Shown here one piece after another: positions 32,961-45,600 of a DNA stretch of 64,000 nt; the stretch's first letter is position 1, and every line of letters begins with the position of its first letter. The notes under the pieces were generated by a model, which was given only the letters and a program-made list of their open reading frames with translations, was not told the DNA's origin and did not search any database. Position numbers and translations under genes: made by a program. The stretch is from Pseudorhodoferax sp. Leaf274 (GTDB lineage: Bacteria > Pseudomonadota > Gammaproteobacteria > Burkholderiales > Burkholderiaceae_C), in NCBI RefSeq assembly GCF_001422445.1, contig NZ_LMNA01000012.1, positions 372,001 through 436,000 of the forward strand, given 5' to 3'.

Positions 32961-33641
32961 ATGCACATCCTGCTCGTTGAAGACGACGAAGCCCTGGCCA
33001 CCTCGGTCGCCAGCGCGCTGCAGGCGCAAGGCTGGCGCGTGGACGTGAGCGACCGCGGCGAGCCCGTGCCGCGCTCGCTGGCCCAGGACGCCTACGACCT
33101 GCTGGTGCTGGACCTGGGCCTGCCCGGCATCGACGGGCTGGAAACCCTGCGCCGCGTGCGCGCGAGCGGCTGGCTGCTGCCGGTGCTGGTGCTGACCGCG
33201 CGCGACAGCGTGGAGGACCGCGTCTCCGGCCTGGAGTCCGGCGCCGACGACTACATGTGCAAGCCCTTTGCCCCGGCCGAGTTGGTGGCCCGGTTGCGCG
33301 CGCTGGTGCGCCGGCACGAGAACCGGCGCGAAGGCAGGCTGGCGCTGGCGGCCCTGCGCTTCGACCCGCAGGGCATGCGCGCCTGCATCGGCGAGCAGGC
33401 GCTGCCGCTCAGCGCGCGCGAATCCACGGTGCTGCAGTACCTGATGACCCGGGCCGGCCAGGTCGTCTCGCGCGAGCAGCTCATGGCGCTGGTGCCGGGC
33501 TGGGCCGCGGGCACCTCCGACAACGCACTGGAACTGCTGGTCTCGCGCCTGCGCGCCAAGATCGAGCCGGGCGGCGTGCGCCTGCGTACCGTGCGCGGCC
33601 TGGGCTACCTGCTGGAGGCTGCGGAGCCCGATGGCGCCTGA
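32961..33641 (+). CDS. tctD: OmpR/PhoB-family response regulator (TctD-like)
   Basis: A 226-residue response regulator. The receiver domain has acidic pair Glu7-Asp8-Asp9, phospho-acceptor Asp51 (VLDLGLPGIDG), and Lys101 (YMCKPF). A winged-helix DNA-binding domain of the OmpR type follows (DNALELLVSRLRAKIE, RTVRGLGYLL). Its stop overlaps the sensor kinase start by 11 bp. The TctD name rests on the tctBA genes downstream, the usual targets of TctDE control by citrate or other tricarboxylates. Confidence 0.88.
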   Translation: MHILLVEDDEALATSVASALQAQGWRVDVSDRGEPVPRSLAQDAYDLLVLDLGLPGIDGLETLRRVRASGWLLPVLVLTARDSVEDRVSGLESGADDYMCKPFAPAELVARLRALVRRHENRREGRLALAALRFDPQGMRACIGEQALPLSARESTVLQYLMTRAGQVVSREQLMALVPGWAAGTSDNALELLVSRLRAKIEPGGVRLRTVRGLGYLLEAAEPDGA

Positions 33642-35034
33642 GGCGCCCGTGCCGGGGGCGCCGCCGGCCGCGGTGCCCAGCCTGCGGCACGCGCTGCTGC
33701 TCTGGCTGCTGGCACCGCTCGTGGTGCTCGTGCCGCTGGCCACGGCCCTGCTGTACCTGCTGGCCGTGCAGCCGGCCATGGACAGCCTGGACCGCGCGCT
33801 GACCGACACCACGGTGGCGCTCGCGCAGATCCTCGAGGAGCACGAGGGCCAGGCCCGCCTGCCGCTCAGTGCGCAGACCGCGCGTGCGCTGCGGGCCGAC
33901 CTGGTCGACGAGGTGGTGTTCGCGGTGGGCGACGCGCAGGGCCGCCTGCTGGCCGGCGAGCGCGCGCTGCTGGCGCAGGACCCGCACCTGCCGCGCGGCG
34001 ACTGGCGCTTCTTCGACGGCGCACTGCGCGGCCAGGCCATGCGCGTCGTCGCCCACGGCGCGGCCTGTGGCGGGCAGACCTGCCCGATCCTCGTGGCCGA
34101 GTCGCTGGGCAAGCGCGATGCCGCGGCGCGCGCCGTCGTGCTGGCCGCGGGGGGCGTGAGCCTGCTGCTGGCCCTGTGCCTGGCGGTGCTGGCCCGCGTG
34201 GCGGTGGGGCGCGGGCTGCGGCCGCTGCAGCAGGCATCGCAGGAGCTGGAACGGCGCTCGCTGCAGCAGCTCGATCCGCTGCCGTTGCAGCAGTTGCCGC
34301 GCGAGGTGGCCTTCTTCGGCGGCGCCATCAACGCGCTGTTCGGGCGGCTGCGCCAGGCGGTCGGTGTGCAGCGCAGCTTCCTGGACGACGCCTCGCACCA
34401 GCTGCGCACGCCGCTGGCGGTGCTGCTGTCCGAATCGGCCCAGGCACTGGCGCAGCCGCACCCGCCTGAACTGCATGCGCGGCTGCAGCGCCTGCATGCC
34501 GCGGCCGAGCGCAGCGCCCATCTGTCGCACCAGTTGCTGACGCTGGCACGTGCCGAGGGCGCGGCGCTGGAGCGGCGCGACGCTGCGCGCATCGACCTCG
34601 CGCAACTCGTGACCGGGGCCGCCGCCGACTGGGTGCGGCCAGCCCTGGCCGCCGGGCAGGACCTGGGCTTCGACCTGCAGCCCGCGGCGGTGCTGGGCGA
34701 GTCCTGGCTGCTGCGCGAGCTGCTGGCCAACCTGCTGCACAACGCCCAGCAGCACGCCGGGCGCGGCGCGCAGGTGACGGTGCGCACCCGCACCGAGGGC
34801 GGCCACGCGGTGCTGGACGTGGAGGACGACGGCCCCGGCATGGACGCCGCCGACCTGGCCCGCGCCTGGGACCGCTTCCACCGTGGCCGCTCGGCCAGCG
34901 GGCCCGGCACCGGCCTGGGCCTGCCCATCGTGCAGCACATTGCCCAGCTGCACGCGGGCAGCGCCGAACTGCTGGCCGGGCCGTCCGGGCGTGGCCTGTG
35001 CGTGCGTGTGCGCCTGCCGAACGCCGGCGCCTGA
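33631..35034 (+). CDS. tctE: Two-component sensor histidine kinase (TctE-like)
   Basis: A 467-residue kinase. A membrane helix at ~21-46 and another at ~166-190 bracket a periplasmic sensor of the 2CSK_N type, containing a Cys pair (residues 146 and 151, ACGGQTC). The dimerisation/phospho-acceptor helix has His256 (DDASHQLRTPL). The ATPase domain carries N, G1 and G2 boxes (NLLHNAQQH, DVEDDGPGM, GPGTGLGLPIV). It overlaps the response regulator gene by 11 bp and sits 178 bp upstream of tctB, so all four genes could be one regulatory unit. Confidence 0.88.
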   Translation: MAPEAPVPGAPPAAVPSLRHALLLWLLAPLVVLVPLATALLYLLAVQPAMDSLDRALTDTTVALAQILEEHEGQARLPLSAQTARALRADLVDEVVFAVGDAQGRLLAGERALLAQDPHLPRGDWRFFDGALRGQAMRVVAHGAACGGQTCPILVAESLGKRDAAARAVVLAAGGVSLLLALCLAVLARVAVGRGLRPLQQASQELERRSLQQLDPLPLQQLPREVAFFGGAINALFGRLRQAVGVQRSFLDDASHQLRTPLAVLLSESAQALAQPHPPELHARLQRLHAAAERSAHLSHQLLTLARAEGAALERRDAARIDLAQLVTGAAADWVRPALAAGQDLGFDLQPAAVLGESWLLRELLANLLHNAQQHAGRGAQVTVRTRTEGGHAVLDVEDDGPGMDAADLARAWDRFHRGRSASGPGTGLGLPIVQHIAQLHAGSAELLAGPSGRGLCVRVRLPNAGA

Positions 35035-35049
35035 AGCCCCCGTCGCGCG

Positions 35050-35069
35050 AAGCTGTCGCCAAGCTGTCG
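35050..35069 (+). promoter_or_regulatory. Direct repeat upstream of tctBA, candidate response-regulator site
   Basis: AAGCTGTCG occurs at 35050-35058 and again at 35061-35069, an 11-bp period that puts both copies on one face of the helix. OmpR/PhoB-type regulators bind such direct half-sites. It lies ~145-165 bp upstream of tctB and just after tctE. No clear -10 element can be fixed. Confidence 0.45.
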
Positions 35070-35212
35070 TACGTGGTACCCGATAGGGCGGGGCAGCGGT
35101 CCGCCGCCAAGAATTCCGGCACGGCCCGCGGCTTGCCGCCTGCGTGGCCCATAGGCGCCTGCGAAGCCATGTTCCGGCGACGCAGGCGTGGAGACCAACC
35201 CATCGGAAGTTC

Positions 35213-35638
35213 ATGATGATCGACCGCAATCTCGCGAGGGGCCTGTTCCTGGCACTCATCGCATTGGTATTCGGCGGCTTCTCGCTGCAATACCAGACCG
35301 GCTCCCTCGGCCGGGCCGGCCCCGGCCTGTTTCCGCTGATCGTCAGCGGCATCCTGCTGACGATCGCATTGATGATCATCGTGCGTTCGCGCTTCACGGC
35401 GCGCGAGCCGCTGGACCTGAACATCAAGAACATCGGCCTGCTGCTGGTCTCGCTGTGCGTGTTCGCGTTTCTTTCGCTGTACGTGAACATGCTCGTGGCG
35501 ATCGTGGCCATGGTGTTCATCTCGGGCAAGGCAGCGACCACCTACTCGGTGTCGCGCAACATCAAGATCAGCATCGGCCTGATCCTGGTGGCCTTCGCGT
35601 TCCAGAAGCTGCTCGGCCTCTCCCTGCCGCTGATCTGA
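35213..35638 (+). CDS. tctB: Tripartite tricarboxylate transporter, small membrane subunit TctB
   Basis: A 141-residue protein with four hydrophobic segments (LFLALIALVFGGFSL, GLFPLIVSGILLTIALMIIV, LLLVSLCVFAFLSLYVNML, IGLILVAFAFQKLLGLSLPL), the TctB layout. It is the small subunit of the TTT permease, which works with TctA and a periplasmic TctC receptor. Two adjacent ATGs (35213, 35216) are possible starts. tctA follows after 10 bp with a strong ribosome site. Confidence 0.9.
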   Translation: MMIDRNLARGLFLALIALVFGGFSLQYQTGSLGRAGPGLFPLIVSGILLTIALMIIVRSRFTAREPLDLNIKNIGLLLVSLCVFAFLSLYVNMLVAIVAMVFISGKAATTYSVSRNIKISIGLILVAFAFQKLLGLSLPLI

Positions 35639-35648
35639 AGGAGCTGCG

Positions 35649-37163
35649 ATGGACGTCCTCCACAACCTCATGTTCGGTTTCGGCCACGCGCTGACGCTGG
35701 ACAACCTCATGTACTGCGCCCTCGGTTGCACCGTGGGCACCATGGTCGGCCTGCTGCCAGGCCTGGGCCCGCTGGCCACCATCAGCCTGCTGCTGCCGCT
35801 GACCTACTCGATGCCGCTGGACGGCTCGCTGATCATGCTTGCCGGCATCTACTACGGGGCGCAGTACGGCGACAGCGTGAGCGCGATCACGATGAAGATC
35901 CCGCATGCCAGCTCCATCGTGGCCTGCATCGACGGCTACGCGATGACGCTCAAGGGCAAGACCGGATTGGCGCTGTTCACGGCGGGCTTCTCCAGCTTCA
36001 TCGGCGGCACGATCTCCATCGTGGTGCTGGCGTTCCTGGCGCCCACGCTGAGCCAGGTGGCCTTCCTGTTCGGCCCGGCCGACTACTGCGCGCTGATGAT
36101 GGTGGGCTTCGTCTGCGTGAGCTTCGTCACCACGGGCAGCCTGCTCAACGGCCTGGCCATGTGCATGGTCGGCGTGCTGCTGGGCCAGATCGGCACCGAC
36201 GTGAACAGCGGCGTGGCCCGGTTCACGATGGACATGCCTTTCCTGGCCGACGGCATCGGCCTGGTCAGCATCGCGCTGGGCTGCTTCGGCATCGCCGAGA
36301 TCACCAAGAACCTGGACGCCAAGGAAGAGCGCACGCCCTTCAACGGCGCCATCAAGCTGATCCCGACCTGGCCCGAGTTCAAGCGCATCATCCCGAGCGC
36401 ACTGCGCGGCAGCGTGCTGGGCTCCTTCCTGGGCATCCTGCCCGGCGGCGGCCCGGTGATCGCCCAGTTCGCGGCCTATGCCGTGGACAAGAAGGTCAGC
36501 AAGTACAAGCACGAGATCGGCGAGGGCGCCATCGAGGGCGTGGCCGGCCAGGCCGCAGCCGACGAATCGGCCGCGCGCACCAGCTTCATCCCGCTCATGA
36601 GCATCGGCATCCCCGAGAACGCCGTCATGGCACTCATGATGGGCGCCTTCATGATCAAGGGCGTCACGCCCGGCCCGAACCTGATCCCCGAGCATCCGGA
36701 CCTGTTCTGGGGCCTGGTGGCCAGCATGTGGGTGGGCAACTGCTTCCTGCTGATCCTGAACGTGCCGCTGGTGCGCTGGTGGCTCACGCTGTTCAAGATC
36801 CCGTACAGCGTGCTGTTCCCGGCGATCCTGTTCTTCTGCTGCATCGGCTCGTTCAGCGTGAACAACAACGTCGACGACATCTTCGTCACCGCCGCCTTCG
36901 GGGCCATGGGCTACATGTTCATGCGGCTGGGGCTGGACGCCGCGCCGCTGATGCTGGGCTTCATCCTCGGCCCGATGCTGGAGGAGAACTTCCGCCGCGC
37001 CATGCTGCTGACGCGCGGCAGCTTCCTGGAGATGGCGCACCGGCCGATCGCCGGCACGCTGTTCACGCTGGTGGGCTCGTTCATCGTGTGGCAGATGGGG
37101 CTGGCGATCTGGAAGCTGCGCAAGGGGGGCGGGCAGGTGGCGCCTGCGGTGGCGACCCACTGA
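35649..37163 (+). CDS. tctA: Tripartite tricarboxylate transporter permease TctA
   Basis: A 504-residue multi-pass permease. Signature regions are GLLPGLGPLATISLLLPLTY near the N-terminus, YGGSVSAI-type YGDSVSAITMKIPHAS, and a second copy-like LPGGGPVIAQFAAYAVDKKVS. These reflect the internal duplication of TctA. AAGGAG precedes ATG 35649. It moves tricarboxylates or similar organic acids with an ion gradient. No tctC lies next to it. A strong terminator follows. Confidence 0.95.
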   Translation: MDVLHNLMFGFGHALTLDNLMYCALGCTVGTMVGLLPGLGPLATISLLLPLTYSMPLDGSLIMLAGIYYGAQYGDSVSAITMKIPHASSIVACIDGYAMTLKGKTGLALFTAGFSSFIGGTISIVVLAFLAPTLSQVAFLFGPADYCALMMVGFVCVSFVTTGSLLNGLAMCMVGVLLGQIGTDVNSGVARFTMDMPFLADGIGLVSIALGCFGIAEITKNLDAKEERTPFNGAIKLIPTWPEFKRIIPSALRGSVLGSFLGILPGGGPVIAQFAAYAVDKKVSKYKHEIGEGAIEGVAGQAAADESAARTSFIPLMSIGIPENAVMALMMGAFMIKGVTPGPNLIPEHPDLFWGLVASMWVGNCFLLILNVPLVRWWLTLFKIPYSVLFPAILFFCCIGSFSVNNNVDDIFVTAAFGAMGYMFMRLGLDAAPLMLGFILGPMLEENFRRAMLLTRGSFLEMAHRPIAGTLFTLVGSFIVWQMGLAIWKLRKGGGQVAPAVATH

Positions 37164-37180
37164 GCGTCGACTGATGGATG

Positions 37181-37220
37181 CAAGGCCCGCATGCTCGCGC
37201 ATGCGGGCCTTGTTGCATTT
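37181..37220 (+). terminator. Rho-independent terminator after tctBA
   Basis: A perfect 13-bp stem (37181-37193 with 37200-37212, starting CAAGGCCCGC) and a 6-nt loop, followed by TTGCATTT. It lies 18 bp beyond the tctA stop and separates the transport genes from the type I restriction-modification locus. Confidence 0.85.
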
Positions 37221-37298
37221 GGGGGCGACGGCCCAGGGTCGTCGGTCACCCCGTCCGCAGCACAATAGCGGGTTGCCGACCGCCTCCCTTTCGCCCTG

Positions 37299-39846
<2,548 letters not shown>

Positions 39847-39854
<8 letters not shown>

Positions 39855-41133
39855 GCAGCCGATCAGCGAGCTTGCGGACATCAATCCGCCACTGACGAAA
39901 CTCCCATCCGATGCAACCATGGTGAGTTTTGTCGCCATGGCGGATGTCAGCGAATCCGGCCGACTGATCTCTCATCAAACGAGACCGTTTGAGCGCGTCA
40001 AAACCGGTTTCACGCGCTTTCAAGACGGTGACATCCTGTTCGCCAAGATCACCCCGTGCATGGAGAACGGCAAGGGGGCGCTTGTTCACGGGTTGGAGGG
40101 AGGCGTGGGTTGCGGCAGCACTGAGTTTCATGTGTTGCGGGCCAAGAATGGCCACGATGCGCGCTACCTGCATCAGTGGCTGCAGTGGGGCGCCACCCGT
40201 GATAAAGCCAAGTTGTTCATGTCGGGCTCGGCGGGGCAGCAGCGCGTGCCATCCGATTTCTTTCGACGTTTTCGCATTCCTGCGCCGGATGGCACCGCGC
40301 AACGGCGCATTGCCGCCATCCTCACCAGCCTCGACAACGCCATCGAAGCCACCGAAGCGCTGATCGAGAAGAACCGGCAGATCAAGGCTGGGCTGATGCA
40401 GGATCTGTTCACGCGCGGGGTGCTGTCTAATGGGCAACTACGGCCGCCGCCCGCCGCGGCCGCCGTACTGTATCGAGATTGGGAGCTTGGCTTCTTGCCA
40501 AAGTCTTGGAACTTGGTTAAGGCAGGTGCGCTTTGCTCCTTGATTACTAAAGGCACAACGCCGTTAGCTTCTGAAATGTGGCAGGGCGCTGATGGGGTGC
40601 GATTTCTGCGAGTCGACAACCTGACTTTCGACGGGCGGCTTTCTTTCGCGGCTAGTGATTTCCGAATTTCTGGAAAAACGCATACGACGACCTTGTCACG
40701 GTCTCGTTGCTTTGTCGGCGACGTGTTGATGAATATCGTGGGACCACCGCTTGGCAAAGTTGGGTTGGTGGAGGACCAGAGTCTCAATATCAACCAGGCA
40801 ATCGCCGTGTTCAGACCTAGCAGCCAAGTGCTTTCGCGGTTTCTGTTGATCTGGCTCACCACAGATTTAGCTAAGCAATGGATTCTTCAGCGCGCGAAGC
40901 AGACTTCTGGGCAGGTCAATGTCACGCTGGCGATGTGTCAAGCGATACCCGTCCCGCTACCTGATTTGGCCGAACAAGAGCGGATCATCGAGCGCTTTGC
41001 TTCGGTGGAACTTCGGTTGCGAGCTGAAGCGGATCAGCTCGACAAACTCCGCTTCAAGAAACTCGGCCTCATGCAAGACCTCTTAACCGGCGAAGTCCTG
41101 GTCACGGTCCCCGCACCCGCCAACGCCGCCTGA
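39847..41133 (+). CDS. hsdS: Type I restriction-modification system, specificity subunit
   Basis: A 428-residue HsdS that reads the bipartite DNA target. TRD1 (~1-145) is followed by the central conserved spacer helices ([25 protein letters not shown], ~152-176), then TRD2 (~205-370) and the matching C-terminal spacer ([18 protein letters not shown]). The TRD2 stretch, about 40440-41050, is visibly richer in A and T than the rest of the gene and of the locus, a usual sign of TRD exchange by recombination. TRD1 lacks the common N-terminal lead. The start overlaps hsdM by 8 bp; the next gene begins 4 bp after the stop. Confidence 0.95.
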
Positions 41134-41137
41134 TCCC

Positions 41138-42667
41138 ATGCCGCTCCCCCTCAACCTGCCCCACCTGCTGCGCCAGCGCACGGTGGAGGGCGAGCGCATC
41201 GAATACAAGGCCGGCTGGAATCCCGACTCCATCCTGCGTACCTTGTGCGCCTTCGCCAACGACTTCGCCAACCTGGGTGGCGGCTACATCGTGATCGGTC
41301 AGGACTGCGATGCCAACGGCCAGCCGGTGTTCCCCCCCATCGGCCTGGCCGAAGACCAGATCGACAAGATCCAGCAGGAACTGCTGGCCGCCTGCCAGTT
41401 GATCCAGCCGCCGTACTTCCCCGCGCTGAGCGTGGAACGTGTGGAGGGCCGCCTGCTGATCGTGCTGCAAGCACCCGGCGGCATGCACCGGCCCTACAAG
41501 GCGCCGGCCTCGGTGAAGGCCAAGCATAAGACCTGGCACTACTACATTCGCCGTTACAGCAGCACGGTGGAGGCCAAGGGCGCGGACGAGCAGGAACTCC
41601 TGAGCCTCACCGCCAACGTGCCCTGGGATGACCGGCTGGCGCAGCAGGCGCGCGTGGAAGACCTGTCGCGCCCGTTGATGTTGGACTACCTGCGCGAAGT
41701 GGGCAGCGCGCTCGCAGACGATGCAGTCATCATGCCGCTGGAAGTGCTGGGGCGTCAGATGAATGTGGTGGGTGGCTCGACCGAGACGCCCTGGCCCAAG
41801 AACGTGGGCCTGCTGTTCTTCACCGAGGCACCGGACCGCTTCTTTCCGTACACGCAGATCGATGTGGTGTGGTTCCCCGAGGGTGCGGGTGGTGACCGCT
41901 TCGACGAGAAGATCTTCAAGGGCCCGCTGGCGCGCATGACGCGCGAGGCGCTGGGCTACATCCAGCGCAACTACCTGACAGAGACGGTGCTGAAACACCC
42001 CGACCGCGCGGAGGCCACACGGGTCTGGAACTTCCCCTACGTGGCCATCGAGGAAGCGCTGGTCAATGCCGTGTACCACCGCGCCTACGACGAGCGCGAA
42101 CCGATCGAGGTGCGCATCAGCCGCGAGGAGCTGGTCATCCTGAGCTTTCCGGGGCCGGACCGCTCCATCCGCCTGGAGGACTTCGAGGCCGGCCGCGCCG
42201 TGAGCCGCCGCTACCGCAACCGCCGCATCGGTGAGTTCCTGAAGGAGCTGGACCTGACCGAAGGCCGCAGTACTGGGGTGCCCAAGATCCTGAAGGCCAT
42301 GGCGGCCAACGGCTCACCCGCGCCATTGTTCGAAACGGACGATGACCGGGCAGCGTATGTGATCCGGTTGCCGGTGCATGCGCTGGCAGCGCCAGTGGAG
42401 GGGACTACTCCGGAAGTCACCACGGAAGTCACCACGGAAGTCACCACGGAAGTCCGCCGTGTCGTTCAGGCGCTGCAGGGTGAATGGTCGCGCCAGACCC
42501 TGCAGCAGGCGCTGGGCTTGGCAAACGCCGAACACTTTCGCAAGGCGTATCTGTTGCCGGCGCTTGCCAGCGGCCTCGTCGAGATGTCGCTGCCCGAGAC
42601 ACCCCGTAGCAGCAAACAGCGTTATCGGCTCACTGCAGCAGGTCGACAGGTCAGGGGTGCGGCGTGA
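41138..42667 (+). CDS. AlbA_2-domain ATP-binding protein in type I RM locus
   Basis: A 509-residue protein often annotated as RecG-like or as a transcriptional regulator. The N-terminal AlbA_2/Schlafen-like domain (~15-140) has EYKAGWNPDSILRTLCAFAND and GGGYIVIGQD. A GHKL-type C-terminal ATPase-like domain (~285-375) includes FPYVAIEEALVNAVYHRAYD. A 12-bp tandem repeat encodes a TTEV repeat near residue 430, and a winged-helix-like tail follows. It is inserted between hsdS and hsdR, with a 4-bp gap and a GTGA overlap respectively, so it is made with the RM enzyme. Its role there is unknown; it has no helicase motifs. Confidence 0.85.
   Translation: MPLPLNLPHLLRQRTVEGERIEYKAGWNPDSILRTLCAFANDFANLGGGYIVIGQDCDANGQPVFPPIGLAEDQIDKIQQELLAACQLIQPPYFPALSVERVEGRLLIVLQAPGGMHRPYKAPASVKAKHKTWHYYIRRYSSTVEAKGADEQELLSLTANVPWDDRLAQQARVEDLSRPLMLDYLREVGSALADDAVIMPLEVLGRQMNVVGGSTETPWPKNVGLLFFTEAPDRFFPYTQIDVVWFPEGAGGDRFDEKIFKGPLARMTREALGYIQRNYLTETVLKHPDRAEATRVWNFPYVAIEEALVNAVYHRAYDEREPIEVRISREELVILSFPGPDRSIRLEDFEAGRAVSRRYRNRRIGEFLKELDLTEGRSTGVPKILKAMAANGSPAPLFETDDDRAAYVIRLPVHALAAPVEGTTPEVTTEVTTEVTTEVRRVVQALQGEWSRQTLQQALGLANAEHFRKAYLLPALASGLVEMSLPETPRSSKQRYRLTAAGRQVRGAA
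42411..42458 (+). repeat. 12-bp tandem repeat encoding TTEV units
   Basis: Three perfect copies of CGGAAGTCACCA (42411-42446) and a degenerate fourth, in frame. They sit at the junction between the ATPase-like domain and the winged-helix tail of the AlbA_2 protein, so copy number would change linker length only. Confidence 0.85.
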
Positions 42668-45600
42668 GCGAATACACCGAGGTCGAACAGCCCTTCCTGG
42701 CGCAACTGGCCGCCCAGGGCTGGACCGTCATCGACCAGGGACCGCAGTTGCCGCAAGCGGCGGACGCCAGCCTGCGCACCAGCTTCCGCCCGTGGTGGCT
42801 GCCCGGCGTATTCCGCGAGGCGGTGCGCGCGCTGAACACCTTGCCCGATGGCATGCCCTGGTTGGCTGACCGCCAACTCGACGAACTGGAGTCCGCACTG
42901 TTCCGCCAGCCTCAACGCACGTTGCTGGAGGCCAACCTCGTGGTGCACGAGTTGCTGATCAAGACCCAGGTGGATGTGAACGAGGCCACGGGCGAGGTGG
43001 ACCCGGTGGTGCGGCTGATCGACTTCCAGCACCCGGAGCGCAACCGCTTCCACGCCGTCAACCAGTTCCGCATCGACACGCCGGGTTGCGTGCGGGGATT
43101 CATCGTTCCCGACATCGTGCTTTTCGTGAACGGCATCCCGCTGGTGGTGGTGGAGTGCAAGAAGGGATCGGCCACCTGCGCCAACCCGATGCAGGAGGCC
43201 TTCGTGCAACTGCAGCGCTACATGCGCCGCCGGCCCGAGACCGAGGCCGCTGGCCTGAAGGAGGGCGAGCCCCGGTTGTTCCGCAGCAACCTGCTGCTGG
43301 TGCGCAGCAGCGGCGCCGAGGCGGACTACGGCAGCATCAGCTCGGAGGCCGAACACTTCTATGCGTGGAAAACGCTGTATCCGGCCGACGATGTCGGCGC
43401 CGAAGCGCTGAGCCCTCAACAGCGGCTGGTGGCCGGCATGCTGGTGCCTGCCAACCTGCTGCAGATCGCACGCACCTGCACCGTGTTCATGGACACGGAC
43501 GCCGGAACGCGTGTGAAGGTGGTGTGCCGCTACCAGCAGTTCCGCGCTGCCGGCAAGATCGTGCAGCGCCTGCGCAGCGGGCAGACGGCCGCCGAGCGCA
43601 GCGGCGTGGTGTGGCACACGCAGGGTTCGGGCAAGTCGCTGACCATGGTGTTCGTCGCGCGCATGCTGCGCGCCAGCACCGATCTGAACGACCACAAGAT
43701 CGTGCTGGTGAACGACCGGCAGGACCTGGAAGAGCAGCTGGGCGAGACGGCCACGCTGATCGGCGGCCGCGTCAACGTGATCGGCAGCACGCAGGCGCTG
43801 CGCCAGCACCTGGCCAGCGACAGCTCGGACATCAACATGGTGATGGTCCACAAGTTCCAGGAGCGCGAGCAGGCGCTGAGCCCCATGGTGGCCGAGGCCT
43901 TGGGCACCTACCTGGCCATGCCGGCGGGCAAGACCTTCGGCGTGGTGAACCGGTCGGAGCGCATCGTGCTGATGATCGACGAGGCTCACCGTACCCAGGG
44001 GTCGGACCTGGGCGAGAACCTGTTCGAGGCCTTTCCCAATGCGGTGCGGCTGGCCTTCACCGGCACTCCGCTGCTGACCGAGCGCCATGGCGAACGCAAG
44101 ACGGTCAAGCGTTTCGGCGAGTACATCGACACCTACAAGCTGATGGACGCGGTGCACGATGGCGCCACGCTGCAGATCTTGTACGAAGGCCGCACGGCCG
44201 ACAGCGCGCTGAACGAGAAACACGCCTTCGACCAGAAGTTCGAAGATCTGTTCAGGGACCGCAGCGAGGAAGAGTTGGCGGCCATCCGCAAGAAATACGG
44301 CGCCACGGGCGACATCCTGGAGGCAGAGGCGCGCATCAATGCCATTGCGCGCGACCTGGTGGCGCACTATGTGGACAACATCCTGCCCAACGGCTTCAAG
44401 GCGCAGGTGGTCTGCCACTCCAAGCTGGCCTGCGTGCGCTACCGCAACGGCATCCGCGCCGCCATTGCCGAGCGGCTGGCGCTGGAGCAGGCCCGGCCGG
44501 CACCGGATGCGGCGCTGGTGCGCAAGCTCGGTCTCCTGCAGGCGGTGGTGGTGGTTTCGTCCGACGGCACCAACGAAGCGGCCTACATCACCCATGCGCG
44601 CAGGGAAGCCGCGCGGTTGAACGCAGTGCAAAACTTCTGCAAGGGCTTCGACCTGGATGACCCGGATCAGGCGAATACCGGCATCGCGTTCCTGATCGTG
44701 TGCGACATGCTGCTGACCGGCTTCGATGCGCCCATCGAGCAGGTGATGTACATCGACAAGCGCCTGCGCGAGCACACGCTGCTGCAGGCCATTGCCCGCA
44801 CCAACCGCGTGAAGCGCGGCAAGCGGCGCGGCTATGTGGTGGACTACATCGGCCTGGCCAACCACCTGGCCGAGGCCTTGAGCCTGTACACCGCCAGCGA
44901 CGAGCTGGAAGAATTGCGTGAAGGGTTGAAGAACATCGGGACCGAGCTGCCAGTGCTGGAAGAGCGCCACCAGCGGTTGCTGCAGCACTTCGAGGCCAAG
45001 GGCGTGGCGGGCATTCAGGCCTTCGTCAGCGGCGCGCTGCTCAGCCAGGCGCAGGAAGCTGCCGTGGTGCATGCTGCCGTCAAGTCGCTGGTCGACGAGC
45101 GTTACCGGGCCGACTTCGAGGTCTACCTGAAGAAGTTCCTGATGAGCCTGGACATCGTGCTGCCGCATGTCTCGGCGCAGCCATTTCGCGTGCCGGCCAA
45201 GCGCTTCGGCTACATCCTGCAGGTGGCCAAGGAACGTTACAAGGACGACAGCCTCGACCTGGGCGATGCTGGCGAGAAGGTCAAGGCGTTGATCAACGAA
45301 CACCTGGTCAGCCTGGGCATCAATCCCAAACTGCCGCCGGTGGAGTTGCTGGCGCAAGACTTTTTGCAGCGCCTGCAGCAGCACGCCGGCGACAACGACG
45401 AGGCCAGGGCCAGCGAGATGGAGCACGCCATCCGCAAGCACTGCACGGTGCACCACGACGAAGACCCGGCGTTCTACCAACGGTTGTCGGAGAAGGTGGA
45501 TGCGCTGATCGAGCGCCACCAGGGCGCCTGGGACGCGCTGGTGGACCAACTCGACGCGCTGCGCAGCGAGGCTGTGGCAGGGCGCCAGGACGGCGTGCAC

